Source: Amycolatopsis sp. NBC_00345
GTDB taxonomy: Bacteria > Actinomycetota > Actinomycetes > Mycobacteriales > Pseudonocardiaceae
Assembly (NCBI RefSeq): GCF_036116635.1
Contig: NZ_CP107995.1
Coordinates: 7,254,001-7,318,000, forward strand
DNA length: 64,000 nucleotides
Direction of reading: 5' to 3'
Below the pieces are notes generated by a model. The model was not told the origin of the DNA. It made no database searches and saw only the letters and a list, made by a program, of their open reading frames with translations. This document shows, piece by piece, positions 41,222 through 48,606 of this stretch (its first letter is position 1; each line of letters opens with the position of its first letter). Position numbers and translations under genes: made by a program.

Positions 41222-41837
41222 GACGGTGCCCAGCGGGCCCCGGCAGAGCCTGGCCCGTGTTGCCACGGAAGTTCTCGCCCCGTGGGTCTGGGTGCTCGGG
41301 CTTCCGCTGCTGGTCGCCTGGCAGGTCACCGGACATCACCTCGGCGAGACCGTGCTCTGGGGACTAATCGTCGGTGTCACCGGCTCCCTCATCCCCATGG
41401 CGGTCATCGTCCGCGGTGCCAAGCAAGGGAAGTGGGACGGCCACCACGTCACCAACCGGGCCGGACGGCTCGTGCCGTTCGCCGCCTGCATCGGTTCCCT
41501 CGCCCTCGGCTTTATCGTCCTGCTCGTCGGCAACGCACCGCACGAGATGATCGCGCTGGCCGCCGCCGAACTGGTGTGCCTGGTCGTCGCCTTGGCGATC
41601 ACCTTCGCACTGAAGTTCAAGATCTCCATGCACGCGATCGTCGCCGCAGGCGCGACCGTCATGCTGATGAAGGTCTACAACCCCTGGCTGGCACTCCTCT
41701 TCCTTGCCGTCGCATGGGTGTGCTGGTCGCGGGTCGAGCTTAAGGACCACACGACCGCCCAGGTAACGACGGGCGCCGTGGCCGGCATCCTGCTCGGCGG
41801 CGGTGTCTACCTCGCGCTGGCGGCAGCCCTGGCGTAG
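41199..41837 (+). CDS. PAP2-like membrane protein
   Basis: 212 residues with six hydrophobic helices. KISMHAIVAAG and WSRVELKDHTTAQVTTGAVAG occupy the places of PAP2 phosphatase motifs 2 and 3 (Ser-Gly-His, and Ser-Arg-x5-His). Motif 1 is GKWDGHHVTNRAGRLVP. It overlaps the upstream gene by 23 bases. Lipid phosphate hydrolysis is plausible but motif 2 is imperfect. Confidence 0.7.
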   Translation: MSSTLPTETVPSGPRQSLARVATEVLAPWVWVLGLPLLVAWQVTGHHLGETVLWGLIVGVTGSLIPMAVIVRGAKQGKWDGHHVTNRAGRLVPFAACIGSLALGFIVLLVGNAPHEMIALAAAELVCLVVALAITFALKFKISMHAIVAAGATVMLMKVYNPWLALLFLAVAWVCWSRVELKDHTTAQVTTGAVAGILLGGGVYLALAAALA

Positions 41838-41890
41838 GCGACGCTCATCCCAAGGTTGAGCTTCGAACGGAGCACCGCCAGGATGGCGGC

Positions 41891-42922
41891 GTGACACGTG
41901 TACTGGTTTTGGGTGGGTCCTGGTTCCTCGGCCGCGCGGTCGTTGACGCCGCTCTGGCAGCGGGGGCCGAGGTGACCACCTTCCGGCGGGGTCAATCAGG
42001 CGAGGACGCGCCCGGCGTGTCCACAATCCGAGGCGACCGCACAGACGCCGACGATCTCCGGCGGCTCGCCGAGGCCGGCACCTGGGACGCCGTGGTCGAC
42101 ACGTCGGGCTTCGTCCCGAGGGAAACCCTGGCGGTCGCGCGGGCTCTCGAACCGGTTGTGGCGCGGTACGTCTTCGTATCGACGGTGTCCGTCTACCAAG
42201 GATGGCCGACTGAACCGCTGACAGACGACTCGCCGGTTCTGGAGACGCCCGCGGACGCAGGCTCAGATTTCGGGTTCGACGGAGACCCTGGCCCGTCCGT
42301 CTACGGCTTCACCAAGGCCGGGTGTGAACGCGCGGTCGCCGAGGTCTTCGGCTCTTCCCGCGCTGTCTCCCTGCGCCCCGGCGTAATCCTCGGCCCTCGC
42401 GAATACGTGGGACGGCTACCTTGGTGGCTGAACCGTGTTGCGCGTGGCGGACAGGTTCTCGCGCCGGGGCGGCCGGACCGGAGCATCCAGCCGGTGGACG
42501 TGCGAGACGTTGCCGCTTTCGCCATGCAGGCAGCCGTCACCGATCTGGCTGGCAGCTTCAACCTGACCGCGGCCGGAGGCGAAACGATGGAGGACTTCCT
42601 CCATGCGTGCCGTCGCGCTGTCGGCTCGAACGCCGAGTTCGAGTGGATCACCGATGAGGATTGGCTTGTGGCGCAGGGTGTTGCTCAGTGGACCGAGCTT
42701 CCGCTGTGGCGCATCTACTCCGGAGCGTGGGATGTGAGCTCGGCCCGTGCCCGCGCTGCGGGATTCTCCGCGCGACCGATCTCCGAGACGGCGCAGGACA
42801 CCTGGCAATGGCTCAACTCGTCTGAGGCAGCCGTGGCTCACGAACGAGCTGGCGAACAGGGCATCGCGGCCGACAAGGAAGACCGAGTACTGGCAGCGTG
42901 GCGGAGCAGGGAACCGATGTAG
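41891..42922 (+). CDS. NAD-dependent epimerase/dehydratase (extended SDR)
   Basis: 343 residues. The Rossmann loop is LVLGGSWFLGRAV, the strand end VFVSTVSVYQGWP, and the catalytic pair is in VYGFTKAG (Tyr-x3-Lys). An IQPVDVRDVA segment is typical of extended SDRs. The usual GxxGxxG is GGSWFLG. Substrate unknown; sugar nucleotides are the family norm. It is convergent with the XRE-TPR gene and is not a phage structural gene. Confidence 0.85.
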   Translation: MTRVLVLGGSWFLGRAVVDAALAAGAEVTTFRRGQSGEDAPGVSTIRGDRTDADDLRRLAEAGTWDAVVDTSGFVPRETLAVARALEPVVARYVFVSTVSVYQGWPTEPLTDDSPVLETPADAGSDFGFDGDPGPSVYGFTKAGCERAVAEVFGSSRAVSLRPGVILGPREYVGRLPWWLNRVARGGQVLAPGRPDRSIQPVDVRDVAAFAMQAAVTDLAGSFNLTAAGGETMEDFLHACRRAVGSNAEFEWITDEDWLVAQGVAQWTELPLWRIYSGAWDVSSARARAAGFSARPISETAQDTWQWLNSSEAAVAHERAGEQGIAADKEDRVLAAWRSREPM

Positions 42923-42925
42923 AGA

Positions 42926-44230
42926 TCACTGCCCGTCAGTGATCATTCGGACGGTGCTGGTCCGGCTGAGGCTGTGGGCGGTGAAGTCCTCGATCTCGTC
43001 TCCGAGCTGAAGAGCCTCGCCCGCGCCGCGATACCGTGCAGTGCCAAGCATCGTGCGTAGGTTCTGCATCCGCAGTGAGATTGCTTCGGTCCGGCGGGAG
43101 GAATCGAGGTCGAGCACGGGGCGTAGAGCGTCCTCCGCGCCCGCGAGGTCACCGCGCAGCACTCGGGCGGTGCCGAGGTCGATGCGGGCTCCGGACTCAC
43201 CGGCCCCCCACCGGGACAGCTCCGGCAGTTCGGCGAACAGGTTGAGTGCCCCCATCGCCTCGATTTCTGCCTGATCGCCGTCTCCGAGAGCGACGAACGC
43301 GGCCCCAGCGCACAGGGCGCGGCGTGACCGGTCGAAGCCCAGTTCGCCGCCGATCTCGTCCAGGAAAGCGTCGTTGCCAGCGCGGTCCAGCTCGTCGGCC
43401 GCCTTCGCCAGCTCGGTCTGAACCTCCTGCCGCGCGCCGCGGAGCGCCAACGCGCGAGCCTTGACCGAGTGCAGCCGCGCACGGGCAGTCCCGGACGGCG
43501 CCGTCTCCAGCGCACCGTTAGCGATGGCGATGGCCTGTTTCGGCCGGCGATCCCAGAACGCTGCCGTGACCTGGAGGGCGCGCGCCCACGCCTGGAGAGA
43601 CAGATGGTCGATGACGCTCCCGTAGGTATGGGCAGCGCGCGCCTGCTCCTCCGAAACGTGAGGGTGGCCGAGATCCCAGGATACCGATGAGAGCAGTCCG
43701 CACACCTGTCCGGCGATCAGGTACAACTCAGCTTTCTGACGCGGCTTGTTCGTCCGGTCGAGCTGTTCGTACACCGTGTTTCGCAGCTTCACCAGGTCCG
43801 TCAGCATCTGGCCGGACGACGTCGTGTAGTAGTCCACGGCGGCACGGGCAGCCAAGGCGGCGAGGTTTTCCAGTGCCGACGGGTCGAGTGCCGACGATGA
43901 TTCGATGGCGTGCTCGGACGACTCGCGGGCAGCGCTCACTATTAGTTCCTCCTCAGTGATCGCGTTGCACGCGATCTCGAACTTGGGAGGGCCGAGCAGA
44001 TGGTCTACGGGTTCTTCGAACCAGAACTCCAGGACTCGGCACGACACGGGTCGGGGCGGCGGGGCGCCACCGCCGAACCAGCGCTTGGCCTGTCGCTCGG
44101 ACACGTGCACCGAGCTTTCTTCCCCCGCGCTCGCCGCCTGCTTGGGGAACTCCCGCAGGAAGTCACCAAGCGAGAGATGCCGAGCGTGGGCGAGCTGTTC
44201 CAGCCTCGTGCGCGGATCCTTGCTCACCAT
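42926..44230 (-). CDS. XRE-type regulator with TPR domain
   Basis: 434 residues. The N-terminal ~90 residues (LSLGDFLREFPKQA, VSERQAKRWFGGG) form a divergent HTH. The rest is TPR-like helices (AELYLIAGQVCGLLSSVSWDLG, GTARVLRGDLAGAEDALRPVL). Such actinobacterial regulators often sense small signals and control neighbours. AAGGAGGGA precedes the ATG. It is divergent from the Prim-Pol/rSAM/CYTH cassette and may control it. Confidence 0.78.
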   Translation of the reverse strand: MVSKDPRTRLEQLAHARHLSLGDFLREFPKQAASAGEESSVHVSERQAKRWFGGGAPPPRPVSCRVLEFWFEEPVDHLLGPPKFEIACNAITEEELIVSAARESSEHAIESSSALDPSALENLAALAARAAVDYYTTSSGQMLTDLVKLRNTVYEQLDRTNKPRQKAELYLIAGQVCGLLSSVSWDLGHPHVSEEQARAAHTYGSVIDHLSLQAWARALQVTAAFWDRRPKQAIAIANGALETAPSGTARARLHSVKARALALRGARQEVQTELAKAADELDRAGNDAFLDEIGGELGFDRSRRALCAGAAFVALGDGDQAEIEAMGALNLFAELPELSRWGAGESGARIDLGTARVLRGDLAGAEDALRPVLDLDSSRRTEAISLRMQNLRTMLGTARYRGAGEALQLGDEIEDFTAHSLSRTSTVRMITDGQ

Positions 44231-44395
44231 GTCGTTCCCTCCTTGCCCCCACGGTAGCGATCTTTAAGCCAAATGGGGGGCTGAGCTGGGCGAGTGTCCT
44301 CCATATGACCCCTTATGGCCTCGGGATGGCCTCCCAGTGCCTGGTGACACCGCGTGAGGATCGGATCACACCAATTCCGATGCGGGGAGGACACG

Positions 44396-44572
44396 ATGGC
44401 CACCTCTGGCCAGCCAGTTCACGGGTACTCCGCACTCAGTCAGCCCGGTGGTTGCGCCGAGTCCCCAACCTCAACGCGACCACCGGGTACCAGCCGGCCG
44501 ACTGACCAAGCCCGTTTCCGCCGGGCGTGGAGTCGGACGGGCGCTGCCGCCAACGGAGGGCGGCGACGCTAA
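44396..44572 (+). CDS. Possible small protein upstream of the Prim-Pol-like gene
   Basis: 58 residues (MATSGQPVHGYSALSQPG...), low complexity, no recognised motif. The only support is GGGGAGG 5 bases before the ATG and a hairpin series immediately after the stop. It could instead be part of a leader. Confidence 0.35.
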   Translation: MATSGQPVHGYSALSQPGGCAESPTSTRPPGTSRPTDQARFRRAWSRTGAAANGGRRR

Positions 44573-44580
44573 GTAGGGGC

Positions 44581-44672
44581 GCAGGAAACAGACCGGCTTG
44601 CACATCCGGTCGCCTGCGACGCTGGTCCGCGTAGCCACCGCACCGCCACCCCCTTGGGTTACGCGGACCAGC
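44581..44672 (+). promoter_or_regulatory. Tandem hairpins before the Prim-Pol-like gene
   Basis: The first hairpin (44581-44616) has nested stems GCAGG/CCTGC and ACCGG/CCGGT. The second pairs GCTGGTCCGCGTA (44621-44633) with TACGCGGACCAGC (44660-44672), a perfect 13-bp stem. They may be a terminator or a structured leader. Confidence 0.55.
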
Positions 44673-44728
44673 CCAACCCCGCGCTTTCAATTCCCAGCTA
44701 TTCCGACGACCAAGGACGCCGAGTCGCA

Positions 44729-45352
44729 ATGCTTCCAGAGATTTCCGACCCCCGACATCGCCAGCTCATGAATGCAGCAGCCCGATACGCGGGCAACGGC
44801 TGGGCTGTAATTCCGGGGTCCGTCTGGAACGGTCGCTCCTACACATTGGGCCACACGCCAACGAAAACGGATGGCCTTGTGCCTGCCATGCTTTCCCAGC
44901 GTTCCTATCGCGACTGCCGACAGGTTCGTTCGTGGTGGACCGTCGCGCCGTACAGCATCTTGGCTCGGGCGGGCGAGGACTTCGATGTCATCCAGATTTC
45001 GGCAGGTCTACTCGGAGCGGCAGTCGAGCATGGTCGACAGTCCGTTGTGCGTAGCCCTATCGCGATCGGTCCGTATGGCGCTCGCGTTCTGGTATCGCCC
45101 GGCTCGGAACTTCTTCCAGGCCTGCGGAACCGCATTGGAATCGACATCTTGCCGCCCGGAACTTGCATTCCTCTACCGCCCACACGGATTCGCGGCGGCT
45201 CAGTTCGATGGTTACGTGAGCCGTCAGGCCTGGAGTACCGAGCCGGAGACCAACGGCCAGTGCAGATCGCGCTCTTGGAGGCGTATCGACTTTGGGATTT
45301 CCAGAATTCGTGCGAACAACGCCCGAACTCCACTTCTTCAAACCAGCATTGA
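44729..45352 (+). CDS. Bifunctional primase/polymerase N-terminal-like protein
   Basis: 207 residues. AARYAGNGWAVIPG, VRSWWTVAPYSILAR and CIPLPPTRIRGGSVRWL follow the Prim-Pol N-terminal pattern. The helicase/primase C-terminal region is absent and the acidic catalytic pair is not obvious, so it may be regulatory rather than enzymatic. ATG 44729 is tentative. It lies between an XRE-TPR regulator and the radical SAM gene. Confidence 0.62.
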   Translation: MLPEISDPRHRQLMNAAARYAGNGWAVIPGSVWNGRSYTLGHTPTKTDGLVPAMLSQRSYRDCRQVRSWWTVAPYSILARAGEDFDVIQISAGLLGAAVEHGRQSVVRSPIAIGPYGARVLVSPGSELLPGLRNRIGIDILPPGTCIPLPPTRIRGGSVRWLREPSGLEYRAGDQRPVQIALLEAYRLWDFQNSCEQRPNSTSSNQH

Positions 45353-45402
45353 ACTCTGATTTCGATGGTGCACTGATGGTGATGCCAAGCATGGAAACTT
45401 CT

Positions 45403-45789
45403 ATGTCAAATCAGCAACATCGGAACGATGCTAAAACGTGGCGCGGGGTATTGCATGAGGCGATCGTGCATCAGGTTGGCGAGGACGCTAGGCGACTCGC
45501 TGCCAGCGGCATGATCTTCGCCGTGGCGAATTGCGGTGTCGTCTGCGTTGGAGATCTTGATAATACGGATGGAGTTAAATGTAAAACATGCTTTCCGCCC
45601 TGGCCTGAAGATTCAGAAACGCAGGTCATTCCCGCGCTTCCTCGATTGCCTAAGCGAGTCCCTCGAAAAGTCCCCCCGCGAAGACAAAAGAAGGCCCGTC
45701 GAAATAGTGGATGGTTTGCCGATGTATCGACGACTGATGTGTCGACAATTAGATCGGTCAGCGACTTCCGATTCGAGCGAAAGGGGTAA
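45403..45789 (+). CDS. Small Cys-containing protein before the radical SAM gene
   Basis: 128 residues. A helical N-terminus (KTWRGVLHEAIVHQVGEDARRLAAS) is followed by VANCGVVCVGD and GVKCKTCFPPW, a possible four-Cys zinc site, then a basic Pro-rich tail. The start is uncertain (45376, 45391 or 45403). It ends 2 bases before the radical SAM start, so the two are coupled. Unrecognised; it could be a partner or a substrate of the enzyme. Confidence 0.5.
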   Translation: MSNQQHRNDAKTWRGVLHEAIVHQVGEDARRLAASGMIFAVANCGVVCVGDLDNTDGVKCKTCFPPWPEDSETQVIPALPRLPKRVPRKVPPRRQKKARRNSGWFADVSTTDVSTIRSVSDFRFERKG

Positions 45790-45791
45790 TA

Positions 45792-46877
45792 ATGCCGACC
45801 AGCATGCCACTTCCCACTCACGTGAGTCCGGATTCCACGCTCCGGGTCAAAATCGGCGACGCTTGTGGACTGACATGCACGTTCTGCCACAACGAGGGAA
45901 CGCCTGTCGCGCAAGATAACTACGGGCGAAACGAGGGCAACTTCGTCACGGCTGGACGCTCCGGACGAGTCTCGATCTACACAGCCACCAACCACGTCTC
46001 GTTCGTACCCGCCCGCATGCCGGCCGACGCCAGCTTCAGCGATGCACTCGCCGCCCTCAGCGACGCATTGGACTTCACCGAGGTGCACCTGACCGGCGGA
46101 GAGCCGACTCTTCACCCTGAAGTCGACGGGCTTACTCGCCTGGCCGTCGAGGCTGGCTTCCGTGTTGGCATGACCTCCAACGGCGAGAACGGCGCGGCGG
46201 TTCTGCCGTCGTGCGCCGCGGCTGGACTCGACCGCGTGAACTTCTCCATCTTCGGCACCACCCCTGACGAGCTGGCGGAGGTGCAAGGTGCCAGGTTCCG
46301 GAACCCCGGTCGCGCAGCCCGCAAGATAACCGCCTTGAAGCAATCTATTCAGGCATGTGCTGAGAGCGGGGTGAAGGCGACCGCGAACATCGTAGTACCC
46401 GACTACCGCCACGCGGAGCGTGTCCACCGCCTTCTCGATGAGTACTCGTCGGATCTGTCGGTGCGCCTGCTGAACTCGCTGGACCACGGCTCAACCTCCA
46501 TCGAGGCCATTGAGCGAATCCTGCGGGATCGCGGCGCTGTGCCGGTCGCCCGCTATGTCACGGCGGGAGCGTCCGGCTCGCGCACGGCCTACCGGTTGCC
46601 CGGCGAACGCCAGGTCTTCTTCAAGCAGATCCGGCCGGTGCGCCTGCCGGACACGTGCACGGGTTGCCGGTTCAACAACGGCACTGACTGCCAGGAGGGC
46701 TACTACGGCGTCCGGCTCTACTACGACAACCACGGGCAGTACCAGGTAGGTGTGTGCATTCAACGGATGGACCTGTGCCTGCCGATCGACAAGTTCCTCG
46801 CCAGCGGTCTGATCGCCGAGATCAGGGCCCTCCGCGATGGCGAGTGGAACCGGCTCGTCACCCGACGAGCCGGATAA
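45792..46877 (+). CDS. Radical SAM enzyme
   Basis: 361 residues. The [4Fe-4S]/SAM motif is CGLTCTFC (Cys25, 29, 32), followed by the GGEPTLHPE motif and VNFSIFGTT. C-terminal cysteines (CTGCRFNNGTDC and a later VGVC) could bind an auxiliary cluster. The layout is MoaA/SPASM-like, but the MoaA C-terminal GTP site is not recognisable. AAAGGGG precedes the ATG. It is 35 bases from the CYTH gene. The substrate is unknown. Confidence 0.9.
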   Translation: MPTSMPLPTHVSPDSTLRVKIGDACGLTCTFCHNEGTPVAQDNYGRNEGNFVTAGRSGRVSIYTATNHVSFVPARMPADASFSDALAALSDALDFTEVHLTGGEPTLHPEVDGLTRLAVEAGFRVGMTSNGENGAAVLPSCAAAGLDRVNFSIFGTTPDELAEVQGARFRNPGRAARKITALKQSIQACAESGVKATANIVVPDYRHAERVHRLLDEYSSDLSVRLLNSLDHGSTSIEAIERILRDRGAVPVARYVTAGASGSRTAYRLPGERQVFFKQIRPVRLPDTCTGCRFNNGTDCQEGYYGVRLYYDNHGQYQVGVCIQRMDLCLPIDKFLASGLIAEIRALRDGEWNRLVTRRAG

Positions 46878-46912
46878 CCTGACCGCACGACCAGCAGACA
46901 GAAGGGACCACC

Positions 46913-47455
46913 GTGCCGATCGAGCACGAAGCCAAGATCCTCGACATCGACCCCGCCGCCATCTCCAAGCTGATCCTCGAACAGGGCGGGAGTCAGTTCG
47001 GCGAGCAGTCCATGCGCCGCCGCGTCTACGACATCGCGCCGGGTGACCAGTCGAAGTGGATCCGGCTACGCGACAGCGGGAGTACCACAACCCTCGCGGT
47101 AAAGCAGATCACGAGTGACGCCATCGACGGCACCCACGAGTACGAGGTCAAGGTGTCGGACTTCGACACCACCGATGAACTGCTCAGAGTCATGGGCTTC
47201 ACGGCGAAGTCCTACCAGGAGAACAAGCGGGAGCTCTTCAGCCTCGAAGGGGCGGAAGTCAGCATCGACACGTGGCCCCGCATCCCGCCCTACGTGGAGA
47301 TCGAGGCAGAGTCGAAGGCCGAGGTGATCAGGATTGCGGCGCTTCTGGGCTACGGCCCCGACGACCTGACCGGGGAAAACACGATCAAGGTCTACGCGCG
47401 CTACAACATCGACCTCATGGCGATTTCTGACTTGAGGTTCCGACCTCAAGCGTGA
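46913..47455 (+). CDS. CYTH-domain (class IV adenylate cyclase/triphosphatase-like) protein
   Basis: 180 residues beginning with the ExExK motif (Glu4, Glu6, Lys8 in IEHEAKIL). KWIRLRDSG and LAVKQITS supply the tunnel Arg and Lys, and VEIEAESKAEV and NIDL close the fold. CYTH proteins act on organic triphosphates (cyclase, thiamine- or polyphosphatase). It is the last gene before attR. Pairing with a radical SAM enzyme suggests a modified nucleotide or triphosphate product. Confidence 0.85.
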   Translation: MPIEHEAKILDIDPAAISKLILEQGGSQFGEQSMRRRVYDIAPGDQSKWIRLRDSGSTTTLAVKQITSDAIDGTHEYEVKVSDFDTTDELLRVMGFTAKSYQENKRELFSLEGAEVSIDTWPRIPPYVEIEAESKAEVIRIAALLGYGPDDLTGENTIKVYARYNIDLMAISDLRFRPQA

Positions 47456-47464
47456 TCACGCTCC

Positions 47465-47553
47465 GCAACTATAGATCTTCACTGAGTGAGATAGTTGCCC
47501 AAGGGCTTCCGCAGGTCAGCGCGCATTCGATCGAGACATCGCGCTGACCTGCG
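47465..47553 (+). terminator. Two inverted repeats near attR
   Basis: GCAACTAT (47465-47472) pairs with ATAGTTGC (47491-47498) and encloses CACTGAGTG. A second, perfect 14-bp stem runs 47510-47523 with 47540-47553 (CGCAGGTCAGCGCG). They probably terminate the CYTH transcript and insulate the prophage from folD. There is no T tract. Confidence 0.6.
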
Positions 47554-47595
47554 AAAACCGGGCAGTCATGGCCGTAGCCCTAGTCCGAATTTGAC

Positions 47596-47607
47596 TAAGG
47601 AGGCCTT
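47596..47607. other. attR core
   Basis: The second copy of TAAGGAGGCCTT. The host bases that follow (AACGGC, then TTTTT at 47614-47618) complete the terminator whose left arm remains at 8865-8888. Confidence 0.85.
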
Positions 47608-47647
47608 AACGGCTTTTTGCGGCAGAGCGGATCGGCTAACCTGGCCG

Positions 47648-47727
47648 CGGGCCGTGACTGGCGCTGGGGTGGAGTCACCACCGGGGAGCGGCCCGGCGAT
47701 CCCGTCACCGCCGCGCGCCTGGGCATC
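47648..47727 (+). ncRNA. ZTP (pfl) riboswitch of folD
   Basis: CGGGCC pairs with GGCCCG around GTGACTGGCG, GGTGGAGTCACCACC and GGGGAGCG. The 3' part has the conserved CCGCGCGCCTGGGCA. These are the hallmarks of the ZTP riboswitch, which senses ZMP/ZTP when folate runs low. It ends 25 bases before the folD start and would act on translation or a short terminator. Confidence 0.92.
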
Positions 47728-47751
47728 CGCAGCGATCCCCCGGGAGCCGCC

Positions 47752-48606
47752 ATGCCCACGCCGACCACCGCCCGTCTGATGGACGGGCGTGAACTCGCCC
47801 GCCGCACCGTCGCGCGGGCCGCCGCCGAGGCCGCGGCGATCACCGAACGCACGGGGACCGCGCCGTGCCTCGCCACCGTGCTGGTGGGTGACGACCCCGC
47901 GTCGCACACGTATGTGCGGATGAAGCAGGCCCGCTGCGCGAAGGCCGGGATCTCCTCCCGCCACGTCGGGTTGCCCGCCGAGACGACCACGGACCAGCTC
48001 GTCGCCACCCTCACCGAACTGTCCGAAGACGTTGGTGTGCAAGGAATCCTGCCGCAGCACCCCGCCGGTCCGCACATCGACGAGCGCGCCGCGTTCGAGG
48101 CGATCGCGCCGGAGAAGGACGTCGACGGGGTCACCGCGCGCTCGTTCGCCGGGATGGGACTGGGGATTCCCGGCTTCACGTCGTGCACGCCGGGCGGGAT
48201 CGTCCGGCTGCTCGACGAGTACGGCGTCGACCCGGCCGGACGGCGGGCCGTGGTCGTCGGGCGCAGCCCGATCCTCGGGCGGCCGATGGGGATGCTGCTG
48301 CTCGGGCGCGACGCCACCGTCACGTACGCGCATTCGCGCACCACAAACCTCGCCGAAGTGGTGCGGGAGGCCGACATCCTCGTCGCCGCCGTCGGGAAGT
48401 CGCGGTTCATCCGGGGCGAGGACGTGAAGCCGGGCGCGGTGGTCGTCGACGCGGGGTACAACCCGGGCAACGTCGGCGACGTCGACTTCGAGACGGCGCG
48501 GCACCGCGCGAGACTCATCACGCCGGTCCCCGGCGGCGTCGGCCCGATGACGATCGCCGTGCTGCTGGCCCAGACCGTCGACGCCGCCGCCCGCGCGCTG
48601 GGCTAA
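47752..48606 (+). CDS. folD: Bifunctional methylene-THF dehydrogenase/cyclohydrolase
   Basis: 284 residues, the normal FolD length. Motifs: SHTYVRMKQARCAKAG (catalytic Tyr and Lys), EKDVDGVT, SCTPGGIVRLL, VVGRSPILGRPM, VDAGYNPGNVGDVDF and ITPVPGGVGPMTIAVLL. The usual QLPLP is QHPAG here, a variant that may mark a second FolD type. It makes 10-formyl-THF for purine synthesis, which fits ZTP control. ATG 47752 has CGGGAG upstream. Confidence 0.92.
   Translation: MPTPTTARLMDGRELARRTVARAAAEAAAITERTGTAPCLATVLVGDDPASHTYVRMKQARCAKAGISSRHVGLPAETTTDQLVATLTELSEDVGVQGILPQHPAGPHIDERAAFEAIAPEKDVDGVTARSFAGMGLGIPGFTSCTPGGIVRLLDEYGVDPAGRRAVVVGRSPILGRPMGMLLLGRDATVTYAHSRTTNLAEVVREADILVAAVGKSRFIRGEDVKPGAVVVDAGYNPGNVGDVDFETARHRARLITPVPGGVGPMTIAVLLAQTVDAAARALG

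Larger units (their letters stand above)
8900..47607. mobile_element. Integrated siphovirus-type prophage, about 38.7 kb
   Basis: A serine integrase is at the left boundary and a 12-bp direct repeat is at both boundaries. Between them lies a complete late gene order (terminase, portal, scaffold, coat, connectors, tail tube, frameshifted chaperones, tape measure, baseplate, lysis), together with replication genes, a repressor region and cargo. No structural gene is visibly broken, so it may be inducible. No excision factor was recognised. Confidence 0.95.

Noticed and set aside
39632..41329. Long open frame on the minus strand (565 codons)
   Set aside because: It is antisense to the ImmA and MAB_1171c genes, whose domains and coupling are convincing; its translation has no recognisable motif.
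45792..46877. Identification of the radical SAM enzyme as a prokaryotic viperin
   Set aside because: Its cluster motif CGLTCTFC and C-terminal cysteines differ from the viperin pattern I know; only a general radical SAM call is justified.
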